64,000 nt of DNA from Luzula sylvatica (taxonomy: Eukaryota > Streptophyta > Magnoliopsida > Poales > Juncaceae): NCBI GenBank assembly GCA_946800325.1, contig CAMPEJ010000016.1, forward strand, positions 183,001 to 247,000. The letters run 5' to 3'. Shown in pieces: positions 27,407 to 38,904 of this stretch. Within the stretch, counting starts at the first letter, position 1. The number at the start of each line of letters is the position of its first letter. A program made the position numbers and the translations under genes. The notes under the pieces were generated by a model. It was given only the letters and a program-made list of their open reading frames with translations. It had not been told where the DNA came from and ran no database searches.

Positions 27407-29142
27407 CCCCAAAGCATAAACAGATTGTTTTGAATCGAAAAACAAACTTTCTTAGTGTTTGTAAATTTTGGTGAAATGTTATGTGGTAAAAGATACGATT
27501 CGAATGATCTACAAATATGTTATTTGAACTCCCCAAAGCATAAACAAATCGTTTTGATTCGAAAAACAAACTTTCTTAGTGTTTGTAAATTTTGGTGAAA
27601 TGTTATGTAGTAAAAGATACGATTCAAATGATCTCAAAATACGTTATTTGAACTCCCCAAAGCATAAACAGATTGTTTTGAATCGAAAATTAAACTTTCT
27701 TAGTGTTTGTAAATTTTGGTGAAATGTTATGTGGTAAAAGATACGATTCAAATGATCTCAAAATACGTTATTTGAAATCCCCAAAGCATAAACAGATTGT
27801 TTTGAATCGAAAAACAAACTTTCTTAGTGTTTGTAAATTTTGGTGAAATGTTATGTAGTAAAAGATACGATTCCAATGATCTCAAAATACGTTATTTGAA
27901 ATCCCCAAAGCATAAACAGATTGTTTTGAATCGAAAAACAAACTTTCTTAGTGTTTGTAAATTTTGGTGAAATGTTATGTGGTAAAAGATACGATTCAAA
28001 TGATCTCAAAATACATTATTTGAACTCCCCAAAGCAGAAACAGATTGTTTTGAATCGAAAAACAAACTTTCTTAGTGTTAGTAAATTTTGGTGAAATGTT
28101 ATGTAGTAAAAGATACGATTCAAATGATCTCAAAATACGTTATTTGAACTCCCCAAAGCATAAACAGATTGTTTTGAATCGAAAAACAAACTTTCTTAGT
28201 GTTTGTAAATTTTGGTGAAATGTTATGTAGTAAAAGATACGATTCCAATGATCTCAAAATACGTTATTTGAACTCCCCAAAGCATAAACAGATTGTTTTG
28301 AATCGAAAAACAAACTTTCTTAGTGTTTGTAAATTTTGGTGAAATGTTATGTGGTAAAAGATACGATTCGAATGATCTACAAATACGTTATTTGAACTCC
28401 CCAAAGCATAAACAGATTGTTTTGAATCGAAAATTAAACTTTCTTAGTGTTTGTAAATTTTGGTGAAATGTTATGTGGTAAAAGATACGATTCAAATGAT
28501 CTCAAAATACGTTATTTGAAATCCCCAAAGCATAAACAGATTGTTTTGAATCGAAAAACAAACTTTCTTAGTGTTTGTAAAGTTTGATGAAGTGTTATGT
28601 GGTAAAAGATACGATTCAAATGATCTCAAAATAAGTTATTTGAACTCCCCAAAGCATAAACAGATTGTTTTGAATCGAAAAACAAACTTTCTTAGTGTTT
28701 GTAAATTTTGGTGAAATGTTATGTAGTAAAAGATACGATTCCAATGATCTCAAAATACGTTATTTGAACTCCCCAAAGCATAAACAGATTGTTTTGAATC
28801 GAAAAACAAACTTTCTTAGTGTTTGTAAATTTTGGTGAAATGTTATGTGGTAAAAGATACGATTCAAATGATCTCAAAATACGTTATTTGAACTCCCCAA
28901 AGCATAAACAGATTGTTTTGAATCGAAAAACAAACTTTCTTGGTGTTTGTAAATTTTGGTGAAATGTTATGTGGTAAAAGATACGATTCAAATGATCTCA
29001 ATATACGTTATTTGAACTCCCCAAAGCATAAACAGATAGTTTTGAATCGAAAAACAAACTTTCTTAGTGTTTGTAAATTTTGGTGAAATGTTATGTAGTA
29101 AAAGATACGATTCAAATGATCTCAAAATACGTTATTTGAACT
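26539..29142. repeat. 21-monomer HOR copy
   Basis: Reads M N O P Q R U S T U V W X Y Z U J Y A K L. It ends with the AGATAG-marked L at 29019, the fourth copy of that marker (5475, 13411, 22215, 29035; spacings of 64, 71 and 55 monomers). A GTTTGATGAAGTG double change near 28582 is unique. Confidence 0.78.
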
Positions 29143-30506
29143 CCCCAAAGCATAAACAGATTGTTTTGAACCGAAAAACAAACTTTCTTAGTGTTTGTAA
29201 ATTTTGGTGAAATGTTATGTTGTAAAAGATACGATTTGAATGATCTAAAAATATGTTATTTGAATTCCCCAAAGCATAGACAAATTGTTTTGAATCGAAA
29301 AACAAACTTTCTTAGTGTTTGTAAATTTTGGTGAAATGTTATGTAGTAAAACATACGATTCAAATGATCTCAAAATACGTTATTTGAACTCCCCAAAGCA
29401 TAAACAGATTGTTTTGAATCGAAAAACAAACTTTCTTAGTGTTTGTACATTTTGGTGAAATGTTATGTGGTAAAAGATACGATTCAAATGATCTCTAAAT
29501 ACGTTATTTGAACTCCCCAAAGCATAAACAAATTGTTTTGAATCGAAAAACAAACTTTCTTAGTGTTTGTAAATTTTTGTGAAATGTTATGTGGTAAAAG
29601 ATACGATTCCAATGATCTCAAAATACGTTATTTGAACTCCCCAAAGCATAAATAGATTGTTTTGAATCGAAAAACAAACTTTCTTAGTGTTTGTAAATTT
29701 TGGTGAAATGTTATGTGGTAAAAGATACGATTCAAATGATCTCAAAATACATTATTTGAACTCCCCAAAGCAGAATCAGATTGTTTTGAATCGAAAAACA
29801 AACTTTCTTAGTGTTTGTAAATTTTGGTGAAATGTTATGTAGTAAAAGATACGATTCAAATGATCTCAAAATACGTTATTTGAACTCCCCAAAGCATAAA
29901 CAGATTGTTTTGAATCGAAAAACAAACTTTCTTAGTGTTTGTAAATTTTGGTGAAATGTTATGTGGTAAAAGATACGATTCAAATGATCTCAATATACGT
30001 TATTTGAACTCCCCAAAGCATAAACAGATTGTTTTGAATCGAAAAACAAACTTTCTTAGTGTTTGTAAATTTTGGTGAAATGTTATGTAGTAAAAGATAC
30101 GATTCAAATGATCTCAAAATACGTTATTTGAACTCCCCAAAGCATAAACAGATTGTTTTGAATCGAAAAACAATCTTTCTTAGTGTTTGTAAATTTTGGT
30201 GAAATGTTATGTAGTAAAAGATACGATTCCAATGATCTCAAAATACATTATTTGAACTCCCCAAAGCATAAACAGATTGTTTTGAATCGAAAAACAAACT
30301 TTCTTAGTGTTTGTAAATTTTGGTGAAATGTTATGTGGTAAAAGATACGATTCAAATGATCTCAAAATACGTTATTTGAACTCCCCAAAGCATAAACAGA
30401 TTGTTTTGAATCGAAAAACAAACTTTCTTAGTGTTTGTAAATTTTGGTGAAATGTTATGTGGTAAAAGATACGATTCAAATGATCTCAATATACGTTATT
30501 TGAACT
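29143..30506. repeat. Last region A HOR fragment before the register change
   Basis: Eleven monomers: M N O P Q R K L Y A K. This is the last M with GTTG; downstream M-like monomers have GTGG instead (called M'). The monomer starting at 30383 ends the stretch of exact 124-bp register that began at the left edge. Confidence 0.75.
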
Positions 30507-30599
30507 CCCCAAAGCATAAACATATTGTTTTGAATCGAAAAACAAACTTTCTTAGTGAAAGATACGATTCAAATGATCTCAAAATACGTTATTTGAACT
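30507..30599. repeat. 93-bp truncated Sat1 monomer, copy 1
   Basis: CTTAGTG (monomer 45-51) joins directly to AAAGATACG (from 83), so 31 bp (52-82) are missing. There is no microhomology at the break. A 78-codon open stretch spanning 30431-30667 arises only because this deletion shifts the phase. An M' monomer follows. Confidence 0.92.
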
Positions 30600-33500
30600 C
30601 CCCAAAGCATAAACAAATTGTTTTGAATCGAAAAACAAACTTTATTAGTGTTTGTAAATTTTGGTGAAATGTTATGTGGTAAAAGATACGATTTGAATGA
30701 TCTAAAAATATGTTATTTGAACTCCCCAAAGCATAGACAAATTGTTTTGAATCGAAAAGCAAACTTTCTTAGTGTTTGTAAATTTTGGTGAAATGTTATG
30801 TAGTAAAACATACGATTCAAATGATCTCAAAATACGTTATTTGAACTCCACAAAGCATAAACAGATTGTTTTGAATCGAAAAACAAACTTTCTTAGTGTT
30901 TGTAAATTTTGGTGAAATGTTATGTGGTAAAAGATACGATTCAAATGATCTCTAAATACGTTATTTGAACTCCCCAAAGCATAAACAAATTGTTTTGAAT
31001 CGAAAAACAAACTTTCTTAGTGTTTGTAAATTTTTGTGAAATGTTATGTGGTAAAAGATACGATTCCACTGATCTCAAAATACGTTATTTGAACTCCCCA
31101 AAGCATAAACAGATTGTTTTGAATCGAAAAACAAACTTTCTTAGTGTTTGTAAATTTTGGTGAAATGTTATGTGGTAAAAGATACGATTCAAATGATCTC
31201 AAAATACATTATTTGAACTCCCCAAAGCAGAAACATATTGTTTTGAATCGAAAAACAAACTTTCTTAGTGTTTGTAAATTTTGGTGAAATGTTATGTAGT
31301 AAAAGATACGATTCAAATGATCTCAAAATACGTTATTTGAACTCCCCAAAGCACAAACAGATTGTTTTGAATCGAAAAACAAACTTTCTTAGTGTTTGTA
31401 AATTTTGGTGAAATGTTATGTGGTAAAAGATACGATTCGAATGATCTACAAATATGTTATTTGAACTCCCCAAAGCATAAACAAATTGTTTTGATTCGAA
31501 AAACAAACTTTCTTAGTGTTTGTAAATTTTGGTGAAATGTTATGTAGTAAAAGATACGATTCAAATGATCTCAAAATACGTTATTTGAACTCCCCAAAGC
31601 ATAAACAGATTGTTTTGAATCGAAAATTAAACTTTCTTAGTGTTTGTAAATTTTGGTGAAATGTTATGTGGTAAAAGATACGATTCAAATGATCTCAAAA
31701 TACGTTATTTGAAATCCCCAAAGCATAAACAGATTGTTTTGAATCGAAAAACAAACTTTCTTAGTGTTTGTAAATTTTGGTGAAATGTTATGTAGTAAAA
31801 GATACGATTCAAATGATCTCAAAATACGTTATTTCAAAATCCCCAAAGCATAAACAGATTGTTTTGAATCGAAAAACAAACTTTCTTAGTGTTTGTAAAT
31901 TTTGGTGAAATGTTATGTGGTAAAAGATACGATTCAAATGATCTCAAAATACATTATTTGAACTCCCCAAAGCAGAAACAGATTGTTTTGAATCGAAAAA
32001 CAAACTTTCTTAGTGTTTGTAAATTTTGGTGAAATGTTATGTGGTAAAAGATACGATTCAAATGATCTCAAAATACATTATTTGAACTCCCCAAAGCAGA
32101 AACAGATTGTTTTGAATCGAAAAACAAACTTTCTTAGTGTTTGTAAATTTTGGTGAAATGTTATGTAGTAAAAGATACGATTCAAATGATCTCAAAATAC
32201 GTTATTTGAACTCCCCAAAGCATAAACAGATTGTTTTGAATCGAAAAACAAACTTTCTTAGTGTTTGTAAATTTTGGTGAAATGTTATGTAGTAAAAGAT
32301 ACGATTCCAATGATCTCAAAATACGTTATTTGAACTCCCCAAAGCATAAACAGATTGTTTTGAATCGAAAAACAAACTTTCTTAGTGTTTGTAAATTTTG
32401 GTGAAATGTTATGTGGTAAAAGATACGATTCGAATGATCTACAAATACGTTATTTGAACTCCCCAAAGCATAAACAGATTGTTTCGAATCGAAAATTAAA
32501 CTTTCTTAGTGTTTGTAAATTTTGGTGAAATGTTATGTGGTAAAAGATACGATTCAAATGATCCCAAAATACGTTATTTGAAATCCCCAAAGCATAAACA
32601 GATTGTTTTGAATCGAAAAACAAACTTTCTTAGTGTTTGTAAAGTTTGGTGAAATGTTATGTGGTAAAAGATACGATTCAAATGATCTCAAAATAAGTTA
32701 TTTGAACTCCCCAAAGCATAAACAGATTGTTTTGAATCGAAAAACAAACTTTCTTAGTGTTTGTAAATTTTGGTGAAATGTTATGTAGTAAAAGATACGA
32801 TTCCAATGATCTCAAAATACGTTATTTGAACTCCCCAAAGCATAAACAGATTGTTTTGAATCGAAAAACAAACTTTCTTAGTGTTTGTAAATTTTGGTGA
32901 AATGTTATGTGGTAAAAGATACGATTCGAATGATCTACAAATACGTTATTTGAACTCCCCAAAGCATAAACAGATTGTTTCGAATCGAAAATTAAACTTT
33001 CTTAGTGTTTGTAAATTTTGGTGAAATGTTATGTGGTAAAAGATACGATTCAAATGATCCCAAAATACGTTATTTGAAATCCCCAAAGCATAAACAGATT
33101 GTTTTGAATCGAAAAACAAACTTTCTTAGTGTTTGTAAAGTTTGGTGAAATGTTATGTGGTAAAAGATACGATTCAAATGATCTCAAAATAAGTTATTTG
33201 AACTCCCCAAAGCATAAACAGATTGTTTTGAATCGAAAAACAAACTTTCTTAGTGTTTGTAAATTTTGGTGAAATGTTATGTAGTAAAAGATACGATTCC
33301 AATGATCTCAAAATACGTTATTTGAACTCCCCAAAGCATAAACAGCTTGTTTTGAATAGAAAAACAAACTTTCTTAGTGTTTGTAAATTTTGGTGAAATG
33401 TTATGTGGTAAAAGATACGATTCGAATGATCTACAAATACGTTATTTGAACTCCCCAAAGCATAAACAGATTGTTTCGAATCGAAAATTAAACTTTCTTA

Positions 33501-35684
33501 GTGTTTGTAAATTTTGGTGAAATGTTATGTGGTAAAAGATACGATTCAAATGATCCCAAAATACGTTATTTGAAATCCCCAAAGCACAAACAGATTGTTT
33601 TGAATCGAAAAACAAACTTTCTTAGTGTTTGTAAAGTTTGGTGAAATGTTATGTGGTAAAAGATACGATTCAAATGATCTCAAAATAAGTTATTTGAACT
33701 CCCCAAAGCATAAACAGTTTGTTTTGAATCGAAAAACAAACTTTCTTAGTGTTTGTAAATTTTGGTGAAATGGTATGTAGTAAAAGATACGATTCCAATG
33801 ATCTCAAAATACGTTATTTGAACTCCCCAAAGCATAAACAGATTGTTTTGAATCGAAAAACAAACTTTCTTAGTGTTTGTAAATTTTGGTGAAATGTTAT
33901 GTGGTAAAAGATACGATTCGAATGATCTACAAATACGTTATTTGAACTCCCCAAAGCATAAACAGATTGTTTCGAATCGAAAATTAAACTTTCTTAGTGT
34001 TTGTAAATTTTGGTGAAATGTTATGTGGTAAAAGATACGATTCAAATGATCCCAAAATACGTTATTTGAAATCCCCAAAGCATAAACAGATTGTTTTGAA
34101 TCGAAAAACAAACTTTCTTAGTGTTTGTAAAGTTTGGTGAAATGTTATGTGGTAAAAGATACGATTCAAATGATCTCAAAATAAGTTATTTGAACTCCCC
34201 AAAGCATAAACAGATTGTTTTGAATCGAAAAACAAACTTTCTTAGTGTTTGTAAATTTTGGTGAAATGTTATGTAGTAAAAGATACGATTCCAATGATCT
34301 CAAAATACGTTATTTGAACTCCCCAAAGCATAAACAGATTGTTTTGAATCGAAAAACAAACTTTCTTAGTGTTTGTAAATTTTGGTGAAATGTTATGTGG
34401 TAAAAGATACGATTCGAATGATCTACAAATACATTATTTGAACTCCCCAAAGCATAAACAGATTGTTTCGAATCGAAAATTAAACTTTCTTAGTGTTTGT
34501 AAATTTTGGTGAAATGTTATGTGGTAAAAGATACGATTCAAATGATCCCAAAATACGTTATTTGAAATCCCCAAAGCATAAACAGATTGTTTTGAATCGA
34601 AAAACAAACTTTCTTAGTGTTTGTAAAGTTTGGTGAAATGTTATGTGGTAAAAGATACGATTCAAATGATCTCAAAATAAATTATTTGAACTCCCCAAAG
34701 CATAAACAGATTGTTTTGAATCGAAAAACAAACTTTCTTAGTGTTTGTAAATTTTGGTGAAATGTTATGTAGTAAAAGATACGATTCCAATGATCTCAAA
34801 ATACGTTATTTGAACTCCCCAAAGCATAAACAGATTGTTTTGAATCGAAAAACAAACTTTCTTAGTGTTTGTAAATTTTGGTGAAATGTTATGTGGTAAA
34901 AGATACGATTCAAATGATCTCAAAATACGTTATTTGAACTCCCCAAAGCATAAACAGATTGTTTTGAATCGAAAAACAAACTTTCTTAGTGTTTGTAAAT
35001 TTTGGTGAAATGTTATGTAGTAAAACATACGATTCAAATGATCTCAAAATACGTTATTTGAACTCCCCAAAGCATAAACAGATTGTTTTGAATCGAAAAA
35101 CAAACTTTCTTAGTGTTTGTAAATTTTGGTGAAATGTTATGTGGTAAAAGATACGATTCAAATGATCTCTAAATACGTTATTTGAACTCCCCAAAGCATA
35201 AACAAATTGTTTTGAATCGAAAAACAAACTTTCTTAGTGTTTGTAAATTTTGGTGAAATGTTATGTGGTAAAAGATACGATTCAAATGATCTCAAAATAC
35301 ATTATTTGAACTCCCCAAAGCAGAAACAGATTGTTTTGAATCGAAAAACAAACTTTCTTAGTGTTTGTAAATTTTGGTGAAATGTTATGTAGTAAAAGAT
35401 ACGATTCAAATGATCTCAAAATACGTTATTTGAACTCCCCAAAGCACAAACAGATTGTTTTGAATCGAAAAACAAACTTTCTTAGTGTTTGTAAATTTTG
35501 GTGAAATGTTATGTGGTAAAAGATACGATTCGAATGATCTACAAATATGTTATTTGAACTCCCCAAAGCATAAACAAATTGTTTTGATTCGAAAAACAAA
35601 CTTTCTTAGTGTTTGTAAATTTTGGTGAAATGTTATGTAGTAAAAGATACGATTCAAATGATCTCAAAATACGTTATTTGAACT
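30600..35684. repeat. Region B HOR block, 41 monomers
   Basis: Bounded by M' monomers (GTGG with GATTTGAATGATCTAAAAATATG) at 30600 and 35685. It begins M' N O P' Q R S T U V, where P' has TTCCACTGATC in place of TTCCAATGATC. It then contains the five-copy ZUJY module. A +1 insertion (ATTTCAAAATCCCC near 31833) shifts the register once. Confidence 0.78.
32337..34816. repeat. 496-bp four-monomer module (Z U J Y), five tandem copies
   Basis: Copies start at 32337, 32833, 33329, 33825 and 34321, exactly 496 bp apart. The U monomers all carry GTTTCGAATCG with AAATTAAAC and GATCCCAAAATACG; the GTTTCG and GATCCC changes are absent from region A U monomers. Third-copy changes include CAGCTTG (near 33344), GAATAG, and CAGTTTG and TGGTATG near 33715-33772. 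The same Z U J Y order exists once or twice per HOR in region A, so this is a local amplification. Confidence 0.9.
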
Positions 35685-36056
35685 CCCCAAAGCATAAACA
35701 GATTGTTTTGAATCGAAAAACAAACTTTCTTAGTGTTTGTAAATTTTGGTGAAATGTTATGTGGTAAAAGATACGATTTGAATGATCTAAAAATATGTTA
35801 TTTGAACTCCCCAAAGCATAGACAAATTGTTTTGAATCGAAAAACAAACTTTCTTAGTGTTTGTAAATTTTGGTGAAATGTTATGTAGTAAAACATACGA
35901 TTCAAATGATCTCAAAATACGTTATTTGAACTCCCCAAAGCATAAACATATTGTTTTGAATCGAAAAACAAACTTTCTTAGTGTTTGTAAATTTTGGTGA
36001 AATGTTATGTGGTAAAAGATACGATTCAAATGATCTCTAAATACGTTATTTGAACT

Positions 36057-36180
36057 CCCCAAAGCATAAACAAATTGTTTTGAATCGAAAAACAAACTTT
36101 CTTAGTGTTTGTAAATTTTTGTGAAATGTTATGTGGTAAAAGATACGATTCCACTGATCCCAAAATACGTTATTTGAAAT
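36057..36180. repeat. Hybrid P'/U monomer
   Basis: The left two thirds are P' (AAATTTTTG, TTCCACTGAT). The end is CCCAAAATACG plus GAAAT, as in the GTTTCG-type U. A J monomer follows, as expected after U. The switch point lies between monomer positions 97 and 104. Confidence 0.75.
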
Positions 36181-37792
36181 CCCCAAAGCATAAACAGATT
36201 GTTTTGAATCGAAAAACAAACTTTCTTAGTGTTTGTAAAGTTTGGTGAAATGTTATGTGGTAAAAGATACGATTCAAATGATCTCAAAATAAGTTATTTG
36301 AACTCCCCAAAGCATAAACAGATTGTTTTGAATCGAAAAACAAACTTTCTTAGTGTTTGTAAATTTTGGTGAAATGTTATGTAGTAAAAGATACGATTCC
36401 AATGATCTCAAAATACGTTATTTGAACTCCCCAAAGCATAAACAGATTGTTTTGAATCGAAAAACAAACTTTCTTAGTGTTTGTAAATTTTGGTGAAATG
36501 TTATGTGGTAAAAGATACGATTCGAATGATCTACAAATACGTTATTTGAACTCCCCAAAGCATAAACAGATTGTTTCGAATCGAAAATTAAACTTTCTTA
36601 GTGTTTGTAAATTTTGGTGAAATGTTATGTGGTAAAAGATACGATTCAAATGATCCCAAAATACGTTATTTGAAATCCCCAAAGCACAAACAGATTGTTT
36701 TGAATCGAAAAACAAACTTTCTTAGTGTTTGTAAAGTTTGGTGAAATGTTATGTGGTAAAAGATACGATTCAAATGATCTCAAAATAAGTTATTTGAACT
36801 CCCCAAAGCATAAACAGATTGTTTTGAATCGAAAAACAAACTTTCTTAGTGTTTGTAAATTTTGGTGAAATGTTATGTGGTAAAAGATACGATTCGAATG
36901 ATCTACAAATACGTTATTTGAACTCCCCAAAGCATAAACAGATTGTTTCGAATCGAAAATTAAACTTTCTTAGTGTTTGTAAATTTTGGTGAAATGTTAT
37001 GTGGTAAAAGATACGATTCAAATGATCCCAAAATACGTTATTTGAAATCCCCAAAGCATAAACAGATTGTTTTGAATGGAAAAACAAACTTTCTTAGTGT
37101 TTGTAAAGTTTGGTGAAATGTTATGTGGTAAAAGATACGATTCAAATGATCTCAAAATAAGTTATTTGAACTCCCCAAAGCATAAACAGATTGTTTTGAA
37201 TCGAAAAACAAACTTTCTTAGTGTTTGTAAATTTTGGTGAAATGTTATGTAGTAAAAGATACGATTCCAATGATCTCAAAATACGTTATTTGAACTCCCC
37301 AAAGCATAAACAGATTGTTTTGAATCGAAAAACAAACTTTCTTAGTGTTTGTAAATTTTGGTGAAATGTTATGTGGTAAAAGATACGATTCGAATGATCT
37401 ACAAATACATTATTTGAACTCCCCAAAGCATAAACAGATTGTTTCGAATCGAAAATTAAACTTTCTTAGTGTTTGTAAATTTTGGTGAAATGTTATGTGG
37501 TAAAAGATACGATTCAAATGATCCCAAAATACGTTATTTGAAATCCCCAAAGCATAAACAGATTGTTTTGAATCGAAAAACAAACTTTCTTAGTGTTTGT
37601 AAAGTTTGGTGAAATGTTATGTGGTAAAAGATACGATTCAAATGATCTCAAAATAAGTTATTTGAACTCCCCAAAGCATAAACAGATTGTTTTGAATCGA
37701 AAAACAAACTTTCTTAGTGTTTGTAAATTTTGGTGAAATGTTATGTAGTAAAAGATACGATTCCAATGATCTCAAAATACGTTATTTGAACT
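36181..37792. repeat. Second ZUJY module run, 13 monomers
   Basis: Order J Y Z U J Z U J Y Z U J Y. One Y is missing, so successive GTTTCG marks lie at 36573, 36945 and 37441 (372 and then 496 bp). U monomers again have GATCCC. A single GAATGG change occurs near 37076. Confidence 0.82.
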
Positions 37793-38800
37793 CCCCAAAG
37801 CATAAACAGATTGTTTTGAATCGAAAAACAAACTTTCTTAGGGTTTGTAAATTTTGGTGAAATGTTATGTGGTAAAAGATACGATTCAAATGATCTCAAA
37901 ATACGTTATTTGAACTCCCCAAAGCATAAACAGATTGTTTTGAATCGAAAAACAAACTTTCTTAGTGTTTGTAAATTTTGGTGAAATGTTATGTGGTAAA
38001 AGATACGATTCAAATGATCTCAATATACGTTATTTGAACTCCCCAAAGCATAAACAGATTGTTTTGAATCGAAAAACAAACTTTCTTAGTGTTTGTAAAT
38101 TTTGGTGAAATGTTATGTAGTAAAAGATACGATTCAAATGATCTCAAAATACGTTATTTGAACTCCCCAAAGCACAAACAGATTGTTTTGAATCGAAAAA
38201 CAAACTTTCTTAGTGTTTGTAAATTTTGGTGAAATGTTATGTGGTAAAAGATACGATTCGAATGATCTCAAAATACGTTATTTGAACTCCCCAAAGCATA
38301 AACAAATTGTTTTGAATCGAAAAACAAACTTTCTTAGTGTTTGTAAATTTTGGTGAAATGTTATGTAGTAAAAGATACGATTCAAATGATCTCAAAATAC
38401 GTTATTTGAACTCCCCAAAGCACAAACAGATTGTTTTGAATCGAAAAACAAACTTTCTTAGTGTTTGTATTTTGGTGAAATGTTATGTGGTAAAAGATAC
38501 GATTCGAATGATCTCAAAATACGTTATTTGAACTCCCCAAAGCATAAACAAATTGTTTTGATTCGAAAAACAAACTTTCTTAGTGTTTGTAAATTTTGGT
38601 GAAATGTTATGTAGTAAAAGATACGATTCAAATGATCTCAAAATACGTTATTTGAACTCCCCAAAGCATAAACAGATTGTTTTGAATCGAAAAACAAACT
38701 TTCTTAGTGTTTGTAAATTTTGGTGAAATGTTATGTGGTAAAAGATACGATTCAAATGATCTCAAAATACGTTATTTGAACTCCCCAAAGCATAAACAGA

Positions 38801-38821
38801 TTGTTTTGAATCGAAAAACAA
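38801..38821. other. Short dyad in Sat1 monomer (7-bp stem, 7-nt loop)
   Basis: TTGTTTT (monomer 19-25) pairs with AAAACAA (33-39) across a 7-nt loop, GAATCGA. The dyad is present in nearly every copy. Class U monomers (CGAAAATTAAAC) change the right arm, and class N or O monomers with CAAATTG leave it intact. It could be a cruciform-prone site or a protein-binding dyad. The role is unknown. Confidence 0.6.
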
Positions 38822-38880
38822 ACTTTCTTAGTGTTTGTAAATTTTGGTGAAATGTTATGTGGTAAAAGATACGATTCAAA
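38805..38880. other. 9-bp inverted repeat pair within Sat1 monomer
   Basis: TTTGAATCG (monomer 23-31, here 38805-38813) and CGATTCAAA (90-98, here 38872-38880) are perfect reverse complements separated by 58 bp. The left arm is mostly conserved. The right arm is one of the most variable places in the monomer (TTCAAA, TTCGAA, TTCCAA, TTTGAA). The arms therefore do not co-vary, which argues against a selected RNA stem. A shared binding site in two orientations remains possible. Confidence 0.55.
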
Positions 38881-38904
38881 TGATCTCAAAATACGTTATT
38901 TGAA
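38875..38904. other. Competing 7-bp dyad at Sat1 monomer end
   Basis: TTCAAAT (monomer 93-99) is the reverse complement of ATTTGAA (116-122), with a 16-nt loop. It uses the same bases as the right arm of the 9-bp inverted repeat, so the two structures are mutually exclusive. No function is claimed. Confidence 0.5.
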
